This document shows positions 51,701 to 63,985 of a DNA stretch of 64,000 nucleotides, one piece after another. This DNA is from Paratrimastix pyriformis (Eukaryota > Preaxostyla > Paratrimastigidae): the NCBI GenBank assembly GCA_027972325.1, contig JAPMOS010000014.1, positions 452,001 to 516,000 on the forward strand. The letters run 5' to 3'. The notes beneath the pieces were generated by a model. It saw only the letters and a list, made by a program, of their open reading frames with translations, ran no database searches and was not told where the DNA came from. Position numbers and translations under genes: made by a program. Position 1 is the first letter of the stretch. Each line of letters begins with the position of its first letter.

Positions 51701-54100
51701 GGGGCCTGAACCCCCACCAAGCGACCCCCCGCAGCCGCATCACAGCCAGGACACGCCCGGGTGGGTTGGCGTGGGGCGGTGTGTGGGGTTGGCGTGGGGC
51801 GGAAAACCGGGGCGGGCAAGGAAACCGGGGCGGGGCGGGGTGGGGCTGCCGGACGGACAGGACGTGGATGGGGTGGTAGATGACCCGGACGGCCTCGCCC
51901 CGCATGGTGTGCAGCAGCAGCCGCGACTCGGGCGGGATCAGCCCGCTGTGGGGGAGAGAGCGAGTCGGGCGGAGCGTGGGGCTGCCTGATGACGCGCCGT
52001 CTCGGGGGAGGCACAGGGGAGCGTGGGGTGGCGCGTGGGCAGCGGGGGTGCGTGGGGAGGGGGAGAGGGAGGGATGGAGGGAGAGGGATGGAGGGAGGGA
52101 GAGGGGGAGGGAGGGAGAGGGGGGGGCGGGGGTGTGCGGACTCGTCGGGTGCGGGCAGGAACTCGCCGATGGGGGGCAGGTCGGAGGGGGAGCACTCGAA
52201 GCGCGAGCAGAAGACCCGGTTGGCGTTGACGGCCGTCCAACCGCGCATGTCGGCCAGGTTGTCCAGCGGCCCCGCGGCCGCCTCGGTGGGCTCCACCACC
52301 AGCAGCGGGAAGGGGATGCTCTCCACGATGACCCTGCCCGTGCCCCGCCATAGCCGGCAGTGAGCGGGCGTGGCCGGGCGGTGGGATGGGCGCTGTGGGG
52401 TGGGGTGCTGTGCTGTGGGGCGGACCAGATGAGCTGCTGGCGGGCGCCCACCATGTGCAGGACGTCCAGGGTGGCGTTGACCTCGTGGAAGATGCTCACC
52501 GGGGCGGCCCCCGTCAGCCGGTCGAAGGCCCCGGGGCTGCCGTGACCGACGGCGAGCGTGCCCAGGGCCGTGCGGACGTGGTCGCTGAGGCGGCTGAAGG
52601 GGACCCGGATCAGGGCCGAGGCCGAGCCCAGGGCCAGGAAGCAGATGGCGAAGCTGACCCCGCAGGCCAGGCCCGCCTGCCGGTAGAAGTTGTCCAGCTC
52701 GTCGTGGAACCGGTACAGTGGCAGCGCCAGCAGGGCGTGCAGGGGCCGCCCGGCCAGGGGCAGCTGCTGGATGCTCCAGTGGTACTCGCCCCGGTCCCCG
52801 ATGCTCACGGGCGACAGGGGCGACAGGGCCCCCGGGTCCACGCCCCGCAGAACGGTCGCCAGAGGGATCGGCGGTGCCGTGTCCGAGGCCAGCAGGCCCA
52901 GGGTCTCGTTGAGAAGACTGCACCACGGCGGGGGTGGAGGAAGAGGGGGTGGGGGGGTGGAGGTGGAGGTGGGAGCATGCAGGGGAGGGGCGGGGGCGGA
53001 TGAGATGCGAGCGCCGAACGCCTCGGGGAAACCGTCCGGCGGAGCGGCGGAGGGCGAGAAAGAGGCAGCGGCAGGGGCGGAGGCGGAGGCAGAGGCCGAG
53101 GCAAAAAGAAGAGGATGAAGACACAATGATGGTGACGATGGTGATGGGGCGACGAGGATGGCGATGATGAGGGCGAGGTGCCGGTGATGAGGTGCCGGTG
53201 ATGAGGGCGAGGTGCCGGTGATGAGGGCGAGGTGCCGGGGATGAGGGTGAGGTGCCGGGGCCGGACAAGTAGAGGGGCTCCTCGTTGAAGGGGAAGAATT
53301 CCCTGTAGGGGAAGAAGATCCGCCAGTTGGTCACCTGGACGGCCGCCAGGATGATGGCCGCCGGGCCGCCCGCCTGCTCGGGGAACGGGGTCCAGACGCC
53401 GAGCGAGAAGGCCGCCGTCCCGTTGGCCAGCAGCTGGTACGAGGCCCCCTGGCCCGCGGCGATCTCGGCCCGGGCCTGCCGAGGGCGAAAGGCCAGCGGC
53501 AGCGGCAGCGGGTGGGTGCCGACCGCCTCGACGCCCAGCAGGGTCAGGTCCCACGTCCGCCGGATGGAGAAGTGGTTCCAGCGGGACGGGGCGGCCTCCT
53601 CCGGGGCGAGGATGGCCGTGAAAAGGTCGTCCGGGGTGCACGCCACAATCAGTGCGGTCCCATTGGGGTACGTGAGGAGGATCCCATGGACGGACTCGGT
53701 CAGGGAGAACTGCGGGTTGGAGAAGCACAGGTGGGGGATCCAGTTTTTGGTGCCTGAGGTGAGACTGGGGGGAAGCGTACGATTGAAAATAAATTCAACG
53801 TAGGGTTCGAAGGCTTCTATATATCCGGTCAGTGTCTGCAGGCGGGGATAGGGTACCTGTTGTGCCAGATTTTAGGGATAGATGAGAAAGGAAGAAGAGA
53901 TCGGAGACCTGATGAATTCGTTCTGCAAAACCTGTATATGGCTTCGGAAGAAGCTCGCCCATCAAAACAAAGAGAACGACGGAAGGAGTCATGACAACGA
54001 AAGAGAACAAAATCGACATGAGAAACAAGCATTGAAAAAGAGTAACAGTTCGAATACGCGCTCGCGGCTTTGGTGCGCTTGGCCCTGCCGAAAGGGCCAT
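45736..54100 (-). CDS. Tandem-module hybrid sensor kinase (sensor-PAS-kinase-REC-sensor-PAS-kinase)
   Basis: Start ATG 54100 ([19 protein letters not shown]), with an in-frame stop just upstream. Module 1: membrane segment ([16 protein letters not shown]), extracytoplasmic domain to about 52.8 kb, second membrane segment ([19 protein letters not shown]), PAS ([19 protein letters not shown]), helical region with H-box-like WLGAPLDAL (no His), and a degenerate ATPase that keeps DNGRG but not the N-box Asn. A receiver domain follows (about 50230-49790): VLLVEPDP, phospho-acceptor Asp in [10 protein letters not shown], Lys in MKKPY. The same frame then runs into module 2: membrane segment ([16 protein letters not shown]), sensor domain, membrane segment ([17 protein letters not shown]), PAS, a possible H-box ([11 protein letters not shown]) and an ATPase-like fold whose G1 box is altered (TVAHTGRLP). 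A Ser/Pro tail ends at 45736. The receiver is like those C-terminal to bacterial PAS-kinases. It is a paralog of the gene at 1-5315. Whether one mRNA covers all exons needs transcript data. Confidence 0.75.
47030..47053. repeat. Poly-G run in kinase intron
   Basis: 24-nt G run, C on the sense strand, in the intron after the module 2 PAS/helix exon. Confidence 0.85.
47767..47939. repeat. (GGGGAC)n array, about 28 units
   Basis: A perfect hexamer array in the intron between the module 2 HAMP-like exon (donor GTCCGC near 48090) and the PAS exon. On the sense strand it reads (GTCCCC)n, so every unit contains GTCC, the start of the local donor consensus. Confidence 0.97.
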
Positions 54101-54619
54101 CGACCCGAGGACTCACCCAAAAAACAATCGGAGGATAGGATAGCCTGTCCGACCTGTGGGTGCTTTGACGACAGACTCTGACTTCCCACCCGACTTACCA
54201 TTGCCTCCCTTACCCCCTTTTCTTGCGCCCACCCCGCAAACCGGGGGGAAGGGGACGAATCAACACGAAAAGAACGGGAAAAAAAACTTACCCTGGTTCC
54301 CGCCCGACTTGGAAACCTCCTCCCCCCCTCCCCTCCCCCCTCCCCCCCATAAAAATGCAGCTGTACCTGCTGTGCTGGTCCAGATGCAAGTTGGCTGCTT
54401 TTACTGGACTGGCCACGACATATCGTTTTTCAGTTTTCCTCTCTTCGCCTTCGTCCCAGGATTTCCTCAATTTCAAGAACTCCCGCCATCACAGATTTTT
54501 GTCCAAGATATTACTCAAACAAAGAGAAAAAACGCACAGACGAAACTGAAAAAAGAGATCGGTTTTGAAATGGGAGAAAACGCCCCCAGCTTCGATTCTG
54601 TAGATGTAACTTGTGGCAA
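54101..54619. other. Intergenic region between helicase 3' end and kinase 5' end
   Basis: 519 bp, AT-rich, with no convincing protein-coding exon. Two GTAAGT sequences occur on the minus strand (RC of ACTTAC near 54194 and 54287), which could mark 5'-UTR introns of the kinase gene. Confidence 0.55.
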
Positions 54620-57600
54620 TTACGACCGCCCAGCCAGTTTGGCGAGGAATGCCTTTTTGAGGAGATGCCGTTGCCGCTTCAGGTTCCGCCTGCGCCTCAG
54701 TTCCAGCTGCATGGCCTGCTGCCGCGCGAGGCGCTCCTTCTCGGCGATCTGCTCAGGGGTCAGAACACGGGAAGTCTGTTTCAGTGCCTCCAAGCGCTGC
54801 CCCTGCCACGCTTGGTGGGAGACCACCAGTGGCTCCCACGAGTCGGCCGTACCTGTGGTGAGGTCGACCATGGCCCGGGCGCATTGGGCCCGGAGGGTTG
54901 GGGGCAGGTCGGGGTGGCGGAGGAGCAGCTCGCGGCAGGAGAGCAACATCTCGGCGCAGCTCAGCCCCTGGCCGGGACTGCGGGCGTCGTCCTCCACCAG
55001 GACGAATCCCTCGCCCCCCTCGTAGTAGGCGAGGGTGTCGGGGTCAGGCCCACCGGTGGCAATCGCCGCGGCGACAGCAACCGAAACCGCGGATGCGGGT
55101 CGGGCACCCGGGCTGGGGGCGATCCTGAGGCGGCTCAGCAGGGCATCGAGCGGCGCGTCGGCCTTCAAGGCCCGCACCGCATCAGCGGAGAGACGCGGGG
55201 CGAGTTTGTCCAGGATGGCATCCAGCGGGGTGGGCGGGCTCTCCAGGAGGCGGCCCAGCATGGCCCCTGCCAGGGCCACTTGTTCCCACAGTGCAGGGGC
55301 CGTGTCGGGCGCCTGGGCGTGCAGGGCGGCAGTGGTCAGGCCGGAGAGGAGCTCCGAGATCAGGGTGCGCACAGGCTTCAGCACGGGCTCGCAGGACTTC
55401 ATCAGGGGGGCCGATTGGCCGCCACCGAGCACGTCCGCGAAGCTCGCCCGCAGCAAGGCGACCGAGTCCAAGAGGTCCTCCGTCCGGCCCATGGCCCCCA
55501 CCCAGGTCTGCATCTCAGTCTGCCAGTCGGGGGCGAGGGCGCCCGCCGAGGCCGAATGGGTGGTCAGGCCGTGGACGGCGGTGGCGAGGGCTACCGTGGC
55601 CAGCCCCGCCGCGAGCATCGATGACTGCATTCGCAGGACAGGAGGCAGCGCGGAGGGCGGGAGCACGGCCGCCACGAGGGCCGCCCACAGGTGAGGCACA
55701 TCCGTCACGGGCACGTCCCAGCACGGGTCGAACTCGTCCGGGCGGGTGACGGGGGCGCCCGTCATGCAGCCGCGCACCAATCGGAGCGCCGCCCCGGCCA
55801 TGGAGGTCAGCCGGTTCATGAAGGCCGGGCTCGGTGGGGCCATGGGGCCGGCCAGGCCCATCCAAGTGGCCAGCGCGGTGAAGATCCCCGTTGCCGGGAG
55901 CCCAAAGGCGCCCCGCAGCTTGGCGGTGGCTTCGGCCAGGCGCGGCTGCGCCCCGGGGGCCAACCGATCGGCCGCCTGGCAGCGCAGCAGGGCCCGAAGT
56001 ATGACAGGCAGGCAGTTGGCCAGTGAGACCATCCCGGTGTCGCCAGCGACCTGGAGGGGGCTCTTCCGGGGCGGGGCGGACTGGGCTGGGGCCGTGTTGG
56101 CGAGGCGGACGACGGCGCGTCTGGACTCGCAGGGGGGGCGGCCCATGTTGCGATAGGATTGAGGGTCCTTGTGGCGGCGGCCGCTCACCTCCAGGTCCTC
56201 GAGGCCGTCGTCGCTGTAGCGGTCGTCGTCCGACGGGCCCTCATCCTCCTCCCCATTATCTTCGGAGGCGGCGGCATCGTCATCATCATCGGCGCCATCG
56301 TCCGGCCGGTCTTGGTCGCCATCACCGTCCACCGCACGGCCGGGGCCATGGCGCCTTCGGGGGCCGCTGGAGCCCTCGTCGCCATCGCTGTCGCCAGCAC
56401 CTTCCGGCTCCTCCCCGTCATCCTGCTGATCGCCTTCCTCGCTTTCCTCCTCGCCCTCGTCCTCGTCCGAGGCCGGGCGGCGGTCGCGGTCCCCGGTCAT
56501 GTGGCCGACCAGCCGGTCGAGGCGTGCGAGGGCCCCCTGGCCGAGCATGCCCGCCACGAGGGCCGCCTCGGCCGGCTCCAGGGCGGCAGAGCCCGAGAGG
56601 GGCGCCAGCCCGACCAGCCCCAGGGTGGCCAGGGCCTCCAGACCGTGCAGGAAGACACCCGGGGCTGCGGCGGGGCCGCTGGGCCTGAGGCCCAGCAGCG
56701 AGTAGAGCGGCCGATGGGCGGGCAGGACCACCTGGCCCAGGAAGGCCGAGTAGTGGCGGGCCCGGGCCGCCCAGGCGAGCATTCGGAGCGCCTCGGCGGG
56801 GCAGAGAGCAGCCGGGTGGGCGGGGCGGAGGCGCCAGGCCAGGTCCACCGCTTGCACAAGTCGGGCCACCTGGGGCGTGGGCGCAGTGGCGTCGGTGGCG
56901 GCCAGGGCGGCCTGCTCTTGCTGTTTGCGCAGCTGGCGGCGCTGCTTCGAGTTGAGCCCCTGGGCCGAAGGCTCGGGGGAGGCGGCGGGCACAGGCGATG
57001 GGGCTGGCGTGGCGGCCTCGGCAAACCAGGGGAGCCGCTGCCGGAGCAGCTGCAGGCCCATGATGACGACCGTGTTGAGGGCCATCAGGGTCGCGTGCTG
57101 GGGGGGCATGCCTACCCAGAGGGGCGAGGCCGGGTCGGGGTGGGGCCGGGCGGCGGCCTGGGGGAGGTCCTTGGCGGCGGGCACCAGCCAGCCGGCCCGC
57201 TGGGGGGCGGCACAGGCCGAGGCCATCAGGCGCTGCTCCTGGAGGGCCGTGGGGGCGCTCGAGGCCGTGAAGGGCACCGGGTCCAGCAGTCCGCACCGCT
57301 CCACAGGCCGGCCGGTGCCCGCGAGGCCCAGGAGCCAGGCGAGCGTCCGCGAGGCGACCGGCTGGGCGGGCCAGGACATGGCCCCGGCCGAGTCGGCAGG
57401 GGGGAAGGCGGCCAGCAGGCCCGTCAGGGCGGCCAGGGCGGCCTCGGGGCGCATCGGATCGGAGCCGCCACCGAGGGCCGCGCTCGGGAAGGCGGCCCGA
57501 AGGAGGCGCTCCACGAAGGAGGCCAGGGTGCCCGGCGCCGGTGTGGGCGCCCCCGGGGCCGCCCCCAGGGCACGGGCAAACTCCTCGGCCGGGTGCCCGT

Positions 57601-59913
57601 TGATGAGGGACCTCGGGCGCGGCCGGTCGGGGGTGGGCGAGGGCGCCGGGGTGGTGGTGGCACTGCTGGGGCCCGACGTGGAAGTGGCGGCAGCGGCCAC
57701 CTCGACGCTCATGGCCTGCATGCAGAGGTGGCCCAGCGCCGCCTGGACCCCGGCCCGTGTCTGGGCAAGCAGAACAGGATCTCGGGCGGCATCGGCTTCG
57801 GGGGCCAGGCCGACGGAGAGTCCCCCGAGCAGGTCGTACCGTCCGGCTTGCAGCGCCAGCGACCCTGCCAACGTGGGGGCGGCCGGCCGGGCGAGGGCGT
57901 AGGCAGGCTCGGTCCAGCCGAGCGAGGCCAGCAGGCGCGAGGCCACGGCGACCGAGCTCGTGGAGGTGCCGAGGTGCTGCAGGGCCGCCTGGCACTGGGT
58001 GCCGATCATGGGCACCAGGGGCCGGTAGAGGGTCGCCTCGGCCGCGGCGCCGTGGTGGACGGCGTGGACGACGGCGGGCAGCGACTCAAACAGGACGCGG
58101 GCGAGCCCCTCGGCCGGCCGACCCCCCGTGGGGCCGATCTCCTGCAGCCCCGCGCAGAGCAGGGCAAAGGCGGGCGCCAGCCAGGCGGCTTGCATCAGAG
58201 AGCCGGCCAGCTCCAGCAACCGCGAGGCCGTGAGGGAAGCTGCCTCCTCTTCCTGGTCCGGGTGGTGGGCCGCAGCGCGGGGCTGCAGGAGGACACTAGC
58301 CACTCGGCGGAGGGAACGCAGAGGCGCCGGGCCGCGGAGCAGGTGGAGGCTGAGGCACTCGAAGAGGCGGCACACTGCAGGGCAGCCGAGGATGGGTGAG
58401 GCGAGAGGTTGCGGGAGGCACAGGGACCCGCCGCACACCCACGCCACGCACCCACGAAACAGACGCGATCCGTTCTCGGCCTGCACCTGGGCGGGGCCAC
58501 CGGCAGGCTGCTGCTGCTGCTTGGCGGCCCGGTCGGCCTGCAGGGCCTGGATGGCGCACTGGGCGGCCTTGTCCAACAGGGCAGTCGCGTCCCCGGGGCC
58601 CAGGCTGGCCAGCAGGAAGGCCCGGGCGGCCTCGTAGGGGCGTCCCAGGCGCAGCTGGCACCGGGCGGCCTCGGTCCAGACGGCCCCCAGGGTGAAGCAC
58701 TCGCAGGCCAGGTCCACCCGCCCGGCCGCCTCGAAGAGGGCCGCAGCCCGGTCGTAGTGACCCGCCGAGGCCAGCGCACGGGCGCCCAGCAGGGGCGGGG
58801 CCCCGCCCTCGACGAACTTGGCCGCTGCCTCCTCGAAGACCCGGGCCGCCTCGGCGCGCTGCTGGCGCTCGGTGGCCGTCAAGGGTGGGGCCCCCGCGGG
58901 GAGCAGCGGCTCGCGCAGGGTCCCGGGGCGGCGCGGCAGGGCGGCCGTGATGTCCTCGGCCCGGGCGGCCAGCAGGTAGCCCTGGCAGACGGTCTGCAGG
59001 GGCCCGTCCCCGGCGAACTGGAAGCACTTCTGGGCCTGCTCGTAGAAGCCCCGCCCGAGCAGCTCCAGGCCCCGCTCGCGCCACTGGGCGGGCGTCGACT
59101 TGGTGGCCACGTCGGCGGCCGTGCCCAGCTTGGGGTCCGTCCACTGGGCGATGCCCTCCGAGGCCCACCACTCCAGGACGGGCCGCCGCCGGGCCACGTC
59201 GGCGTCGAAGACGAAGACCCGCCGGCGGGCCCGGCTGACGGCCGTGTAGAGCTGCTTCAGCTCGGAGCAGAGCAGGTGGTAGCGGTGGCCCTCGAAGGAG
59301 CCCGCCGACTGCTGGCTGAGCTGCACCTGGGCGGCCCGCTGCCGCTTGCGCTCCTCCCGCTCGGCCTTGCCGCCGCCCGCCCCCGCGGCCTTCTTGCCGC
59401 CCAGTGCGGGCTGCTGCGGGGGGGCCGGGACGGCATGCTTCACGCCGGCCTCTTCGGGAGCCTCCTCCACGGCGGGGGTGCTCCCGGGGGCGTGCGGGTC
59501 GATGGCCGCGAAGGACATGGCGGCCTGCCACTCATCGGCCGTGGCGGGCGAGTCGGCGAAGAAGTTGTACAGCAGCACGTCCTCGAACTCGAGCCCCTTC
59601 GCCTCGAAGGTCTGCGCGCCGCCAGGGCAGGATGGCAATGATGGCGATGATGGCAGTGATGGCGATGGTGAGGGCAGGGGGCAGCGGCGGTTGGCGGGCA
59701 TGGGGAGCGGTACGGACGGTCATGCAGAGGGCGTGGCGGAGCATGGGTGGCAGGGTGTCCCGGGCCTGGGCGGTCCGGACGAGGACCACCTGCTGGGCGC
59801 CGAACTCGATGACGCTGCCCGCCCCGTCGGTGCCGCCCAGCAGCAGGTAGAGCTGCTCCGCCGAGTGGAACGGGAACAGCTGCGGCTTGGGGCCTGGGAT
59901 GGTCCTGCAGGTT

Positions 59914-59952
<39 letters not shown>

Positions 59953-60720
59953 AGTCGGTGATGTGGCGGCGGGCGGATGGTGGCGGGTGAAGGGGCTCGG
60001 GGGGGGGCGGACCCCTGGTCGTGCTGCAGGTGCTCGATGGAGGCCGGGAAGAGCCGCTCGAGGAGGCTGACCACGCTGTTGCACAGTCGCAGGATGTCCG
60101 CGTGCGTCCTACAGGCACCGGCGCCGGGGCTTGATTCGCATGGCGGCCCGGGGTGGGGCGAGAGGCCGGGAGGAACGGCGAGAGGCAGGACGGGAAGGCC
60201 GGTGGGGCCTGGCGGACCGGAAGTTGGTGGTGAGCTGGTGGATGGGGGCGGCGCGTACTCCTCGCGCCGGATGGCCGAGCGGCGGCTCTGCTCGTAGAAG
60301 AGCGACTGCAGGTCGCAGAAGCGGAAGCCCACCCGCGGGCGATCGTCTGGCACGTGTCCCTGCCATCGCAAACCCCGCGTCGCACCGCAGTGGGTGAGCG
60401 GATCGGGCGCGGCGACAGCAACAAACAAGAGAAGCAAGAGGAGGGGTGGGGTGGGGAGGGGGAGGGGGTGGGGAGGGGTGGGGAGGAGTGGGTGCGGTCG
60501 GCCGAGCGACAGACCCGCCGAAGAAGAACCCGTCAGGTTCCTTGCAGACACGGAAGAGCATCTTAAGGGCGGACTGCGTCCAGTCCTGCACCTGTGGCCC
60601 CGACCAGCGCCGAGCAAGAGATGCCGCCAACGGTGTGAGGCCAAGGTCACGTGTAGGTCGGGGGTGACCGGGCCAGGTGGACGTGGGGTGGGTGGGGGTG
60701 GGGGGGTGGGGGGGTGGGGT

Positions 60721-60756
<36 letters not shown>

Positions 60757-63700
60757 ACGGACCTCATCGACCGTGACGGAGTGGATGGGGGTGCCCTTGT
60801 ACCCGCCCGTGTGGGTCAGCTGGCCCCAGATGTGCCCGATGAAGTCGGCCCGGTCGTAGAGGTCCTCCCGCCGCTTGAGGGCCTCGTACCGCTGGAAGAG
60901 GCCGTAGATGGCTGCGTCCGGTCGGGTCGGGGATGACCGGCGTGCGTGGTAAGCAGGGGCCGGGGGTCGGGGACGGACCTTGGCGATCGGCGGGCAGCAT
61001 GAAGGACCGCTTGGCGCCCAGGGCCAGATAGGCGGCGCAATCGAGGCAGCCCTGGCGGCTCTCGCAGGCCTCGGCTGACCCTGTGCCGCCCGGTGGCCAC
61101 AGAATCCAAGATGAGCAAGATGAGCAAGATGAGCAAGATGAGCAAGATGAGCAAGATGAGCAAGAGTCGGGGCAGGGGCGTGGCGGGGCATGCGCGGACC
61201 CTTGATGTGGGTCTGGATCTCGGTCCACACCAGGGCCGCGGGGTACGGCTCCAGGGCGCTCTCGTGCATCTTGGGGTACATGTGCGCCGCGAAGTAGGGG
61301 TAGTCCACCTCGAAGCTGCTGGCGTCGATCGTCTCGACGGTCTCGCAGGCGCCCCCCTTGCTGGGGCTGGGGGCCACCTTGCGGGTGATTCGGGGCAGGC
61401 CCTTCTCGAAGGCGGCAATGTCGGCCTCGAGGTCGTCCTCGTCCTCGTCCTCGCCGGCCAACCCCAGGGTGGGCGCCTCCACGTACCGCCGCCGGATGCG
61501 GCGCAGCTGTCCACCGCCCTGGCTCCAGCAGAGCATCGGGGTGGGCACGGCCCCTGCCAATCGGTCCAACGAGAAGGCGAAATGATGGTGAGTCGGGCTG
61601 CTTGGCGGAGGTGAGTGGCGACGGACCCGCGGCTGCCGATGGATCCGCCGCCTGCGGGGCCGTGGATCCCGCGAGGGGCCGCGAGGGGCGGGCGAAGAAG
61701 GGCATCTCGAGGGAGGCGTCGAGCATCATCAGGAACTGGTCGAGCGCCAGGAAGAGCGGGAAGTGCTCGTCCCGCAGCTGGCTCAGGCTCTCGGGCACCA
61801 TCCGGGCGTACTCCTCGTCCGACAGGCTCGGATCGCACTCCAGAATGTCCCGCGGGGCAGTCGGCGCGCCCCCTGCCGGGGCCGCAGGCAGCTCGACCTG
61901 GGCCCCGAGGGCTGCCATCATGGCCAGCCGGGCGCGGGTCTCGGGGGAGAGCGCCGCCATCTCGGGGCCCCCCAGGGCGGCGTCCGAGGCCAGGCTGGCC
62001 GTGGTGGGCAGCGAGGTCGAGACCGACGAGGCGACCATCTCGCTGGCGGCCGTGGCCTCAGCCGTGGCGGAGGTGGTGGCGAGGCTGGCCGAGTCGTCGT
62101 CGCCGGTGGCCTCCGAAGCACGGTCAGGGTCGCCCTTGAGGCAAACCCAAGAGGACTCGCTCGAGACCACCGACTGGCCATCGCCTTCGGCCGGCCCGGC
62201 CCGGGGCTGTGGGGGAATGGCCGAGGAGGGACTCGCCGGGGGCGGGACGGGCGGCTCGTCGGGGGGCGGGACGGGCAGGACATTTGCCAGGATGTCATCG
62301 CTCAGAGGGGCGCCGGGGCTCTCCTCGTCGCCCGTCGAAGCGATGTGCTTGGCGGCCGCGAAGAGGCGCAGGAAGAGCGTCCGCACTTGGGAGCAGAGCA
62401 GCGGGGAGAGGGTGATGAAGATGCAGTGCAACCGGAAGTCCTTCCGGGTGGGCGCCGCCGAGGCCGTGGAGGCAGGAGCGGGCGCTGCCGGAGGAGCAGG
62501 GGCTGCTCGGGTGCCCGTGGCCGTGGCAGGAGCAGGAGTGGCCGTGGCAGGAGCAGGAGTGGCCGTGGCAGGAGCAGGAGTGGCCGTGGCAGGAGCAGGA
62601 GTGGCCGTGGCAGGAGCAGGAGTGGCCGTGGCAGGAGCAGGAGTGGCCGTGGCAGGAGCAGGAGTGGCCGTGGCAGGAGCAGGAGTGGCCGTGGCAGGAG
62701 CAGGAGTGGCCGTGGCAGGAGCAGGAGTGGCCGTGGCAGGAGCAGGAGTGGCCGTGGCAGGAGCAGGAGTGGCCGTGGCAGGAGCAGGAGTGGCCGTGGC
62801 AGGAGCAGGAGTGGCCGTAGCAGGAGCAACCGTTGCAGGGGGTGAGGGCGCGGGAGTCTCCTTGAGGGGCAGCCCCTCGGTGATGGCCGCAGCCCGGTCG
62901 GCCACCTCGCGGTAGCGGGACCACAGCCGCAGCAGGGCCGTCGTGGTCTTGCCCGTGCCGCTCCGGCCCAGACAGATGACCGAGTGGGGATCCACCAGGA
63001 CCCGCTCCTCCTCGGGGGACAGGGTGAACTTGAGCCCCGTCGCATGGAGGACGGTCACCATCGAGGTGATGGCCTTCCGCAGGGCGTCCGTCACCACGAA
63101 GGACTGGGCCACCCCCGTAGCCGCCAGCAGCTCCTGGGTGGAGGTGGCCGCGGCAACCCGGGGCTGCAGAGGCCCCTTGGGGGGCCGCGTCACGCAGCCG
63201 CGCCCCCGGTACTGCGTCCTGCGGAGCGGGAGCGGGTGAGGAGAAGGGCGAGGCAAGGGCGGTTGCGGACACGGAGCCATCGGGATTCAGCGTCGGGTCG
63301 GCCGGCTTGAAGACGCGCAGTTCGGCGGAGGCGGGCACGAGCGCCGGGATAGGAGCTAAGATATTATTGATCTCCCGAACGGTGTTTTTGATGGAGGGCG
63401 TTTCCTTGCCCAGAGGAACAATGTCCGTGATGAAGATGTGCATCTGAAAATTGTGGACGTCTTCGTACCCATCGCAGAATCTGTATGATGCAAAGGTCTG
63501 GGTACGCATGGCGAAGGGCACCGTCCGATCGACAGCCGTCAAAAAAATCACCCGCAGATTCCCCCGCATGGTGGCCCCACAAAAGGCGCTGTACGGGACA
63601 GGGCCATCAGCCAGCGGAACCGAATTGGCAGGCGGAAAAGTGTTGAAGCTTGGCAACTTCAACCAAAAATCGTCATATTGCTCGTCGGGAAGCCGTTCCA

Positions 63701-63985
63701 GTCGTTTCAAAGCCTATAGCGAGTCATAAAAGGATGACCATTCAGTCAGCAGACCATCGGCGTGAGCAGAACATTCCAATTGCTCCCAACAGTGCGTACA
63801 AATTCTGTTGGAGGCAACATATCGTTACGCCAACGCTCACATTTGGCATACTCCTCGGAGTGGCGCGTATGGTCAGCCCGGCGGCTGAAGTGGCGTTCCC
63901 ACATCTGCTGCCAGGCGTACAGCCGCCGCTGTTTTGGTGTCATCTCATTGTAAAGTTCCTGAGGTGTCTTCTTCGCTGTACTCAT
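54620..63985 (-). CDS. TRANK1-like UvrD-family SF1 helicase/ATPase
   Basis: Large superfamily 1 helicase-like protein resembling animal TRANK1. Start ATG 63985 (MSTAKKTPQELYNEMTPKQR); exon 1 (63755-63985) joins across a 41-nt intron (donor GTCTGC, acceptor CTATAG) to ALKRLERLPDEQYDDFW. Motif I is GRSGTGKTTTALLRLW; Ia HCIFITLSPLLC; II SVTVDEVQDWTQ (across an intron); III GGDTCQTIARG; IV TTNFRTHADILRLC; V TFEAKGLEFEDVLLYNFF; VI LYTAVSRARRRVFVFD. A 21-bp minisatellite encoding PAPATAT repeats lies between motifs I and Ia. The 3' exons, from about 59.6 kb to the stop, are almost continuous: helical repeats, an acidic segment (56.2-56.5 kb) and a basic end (RRRRNLKRQRHLLKKAFLA). All motifs needed for ATP hydrolysis are present. 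Substrate and role are unknown; animal TRANK1 is itself poorly characterised. GC content rises strongly after the first 600 bp. Confidence 0.85.
59918..59951. repeat. 34-nt poly-G run
   Basis: C34 on the helicase sense strand just before an acceptor (CTGCAG), acting as a polypyrimidine tract. Confidence 0.95.
60721..60755. repeat. 35-nt poly-G run
   Basis: C35 on the helicase sense strand directly after the donor GTCCGTTC of the intron that splits the DEVQD motif. Confidence 0.95.
61110..61164. repeat. 9-bp tandem repeat (GATGAGCAA)n
   Basis: Six near-perfect copies in a helicase intron. Confidence 0.9.
62517..62828. repeat. 21-bp coding minisatellite, about 15 units
   Basis: Near-identical 21-bp units (reverse of ACTCCTGCTCCTGCCACGGCC) encode a PAPATAT-type heptapeptide between helicase motifs I and Ia. 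The open frame continues into conserved sequence on both sides, so the array appears to be translated. Confidence 0.92.

Noticed and set aside
54156-55025. Plus-strand gene between helicase and second kinase
   Set aside because: The open frame overlaps the helicase terminal exon and has no recognisable domain; the intergenic part is low complexity and AT-rich.
56159-58399. 746-codon plus-strand open frame opposite the helicase 3' exon
   Set aside because: Mirror of the acidic and Ala/Leu-rich minus-strand exon; no domain motif and no plausible promoter or start context.
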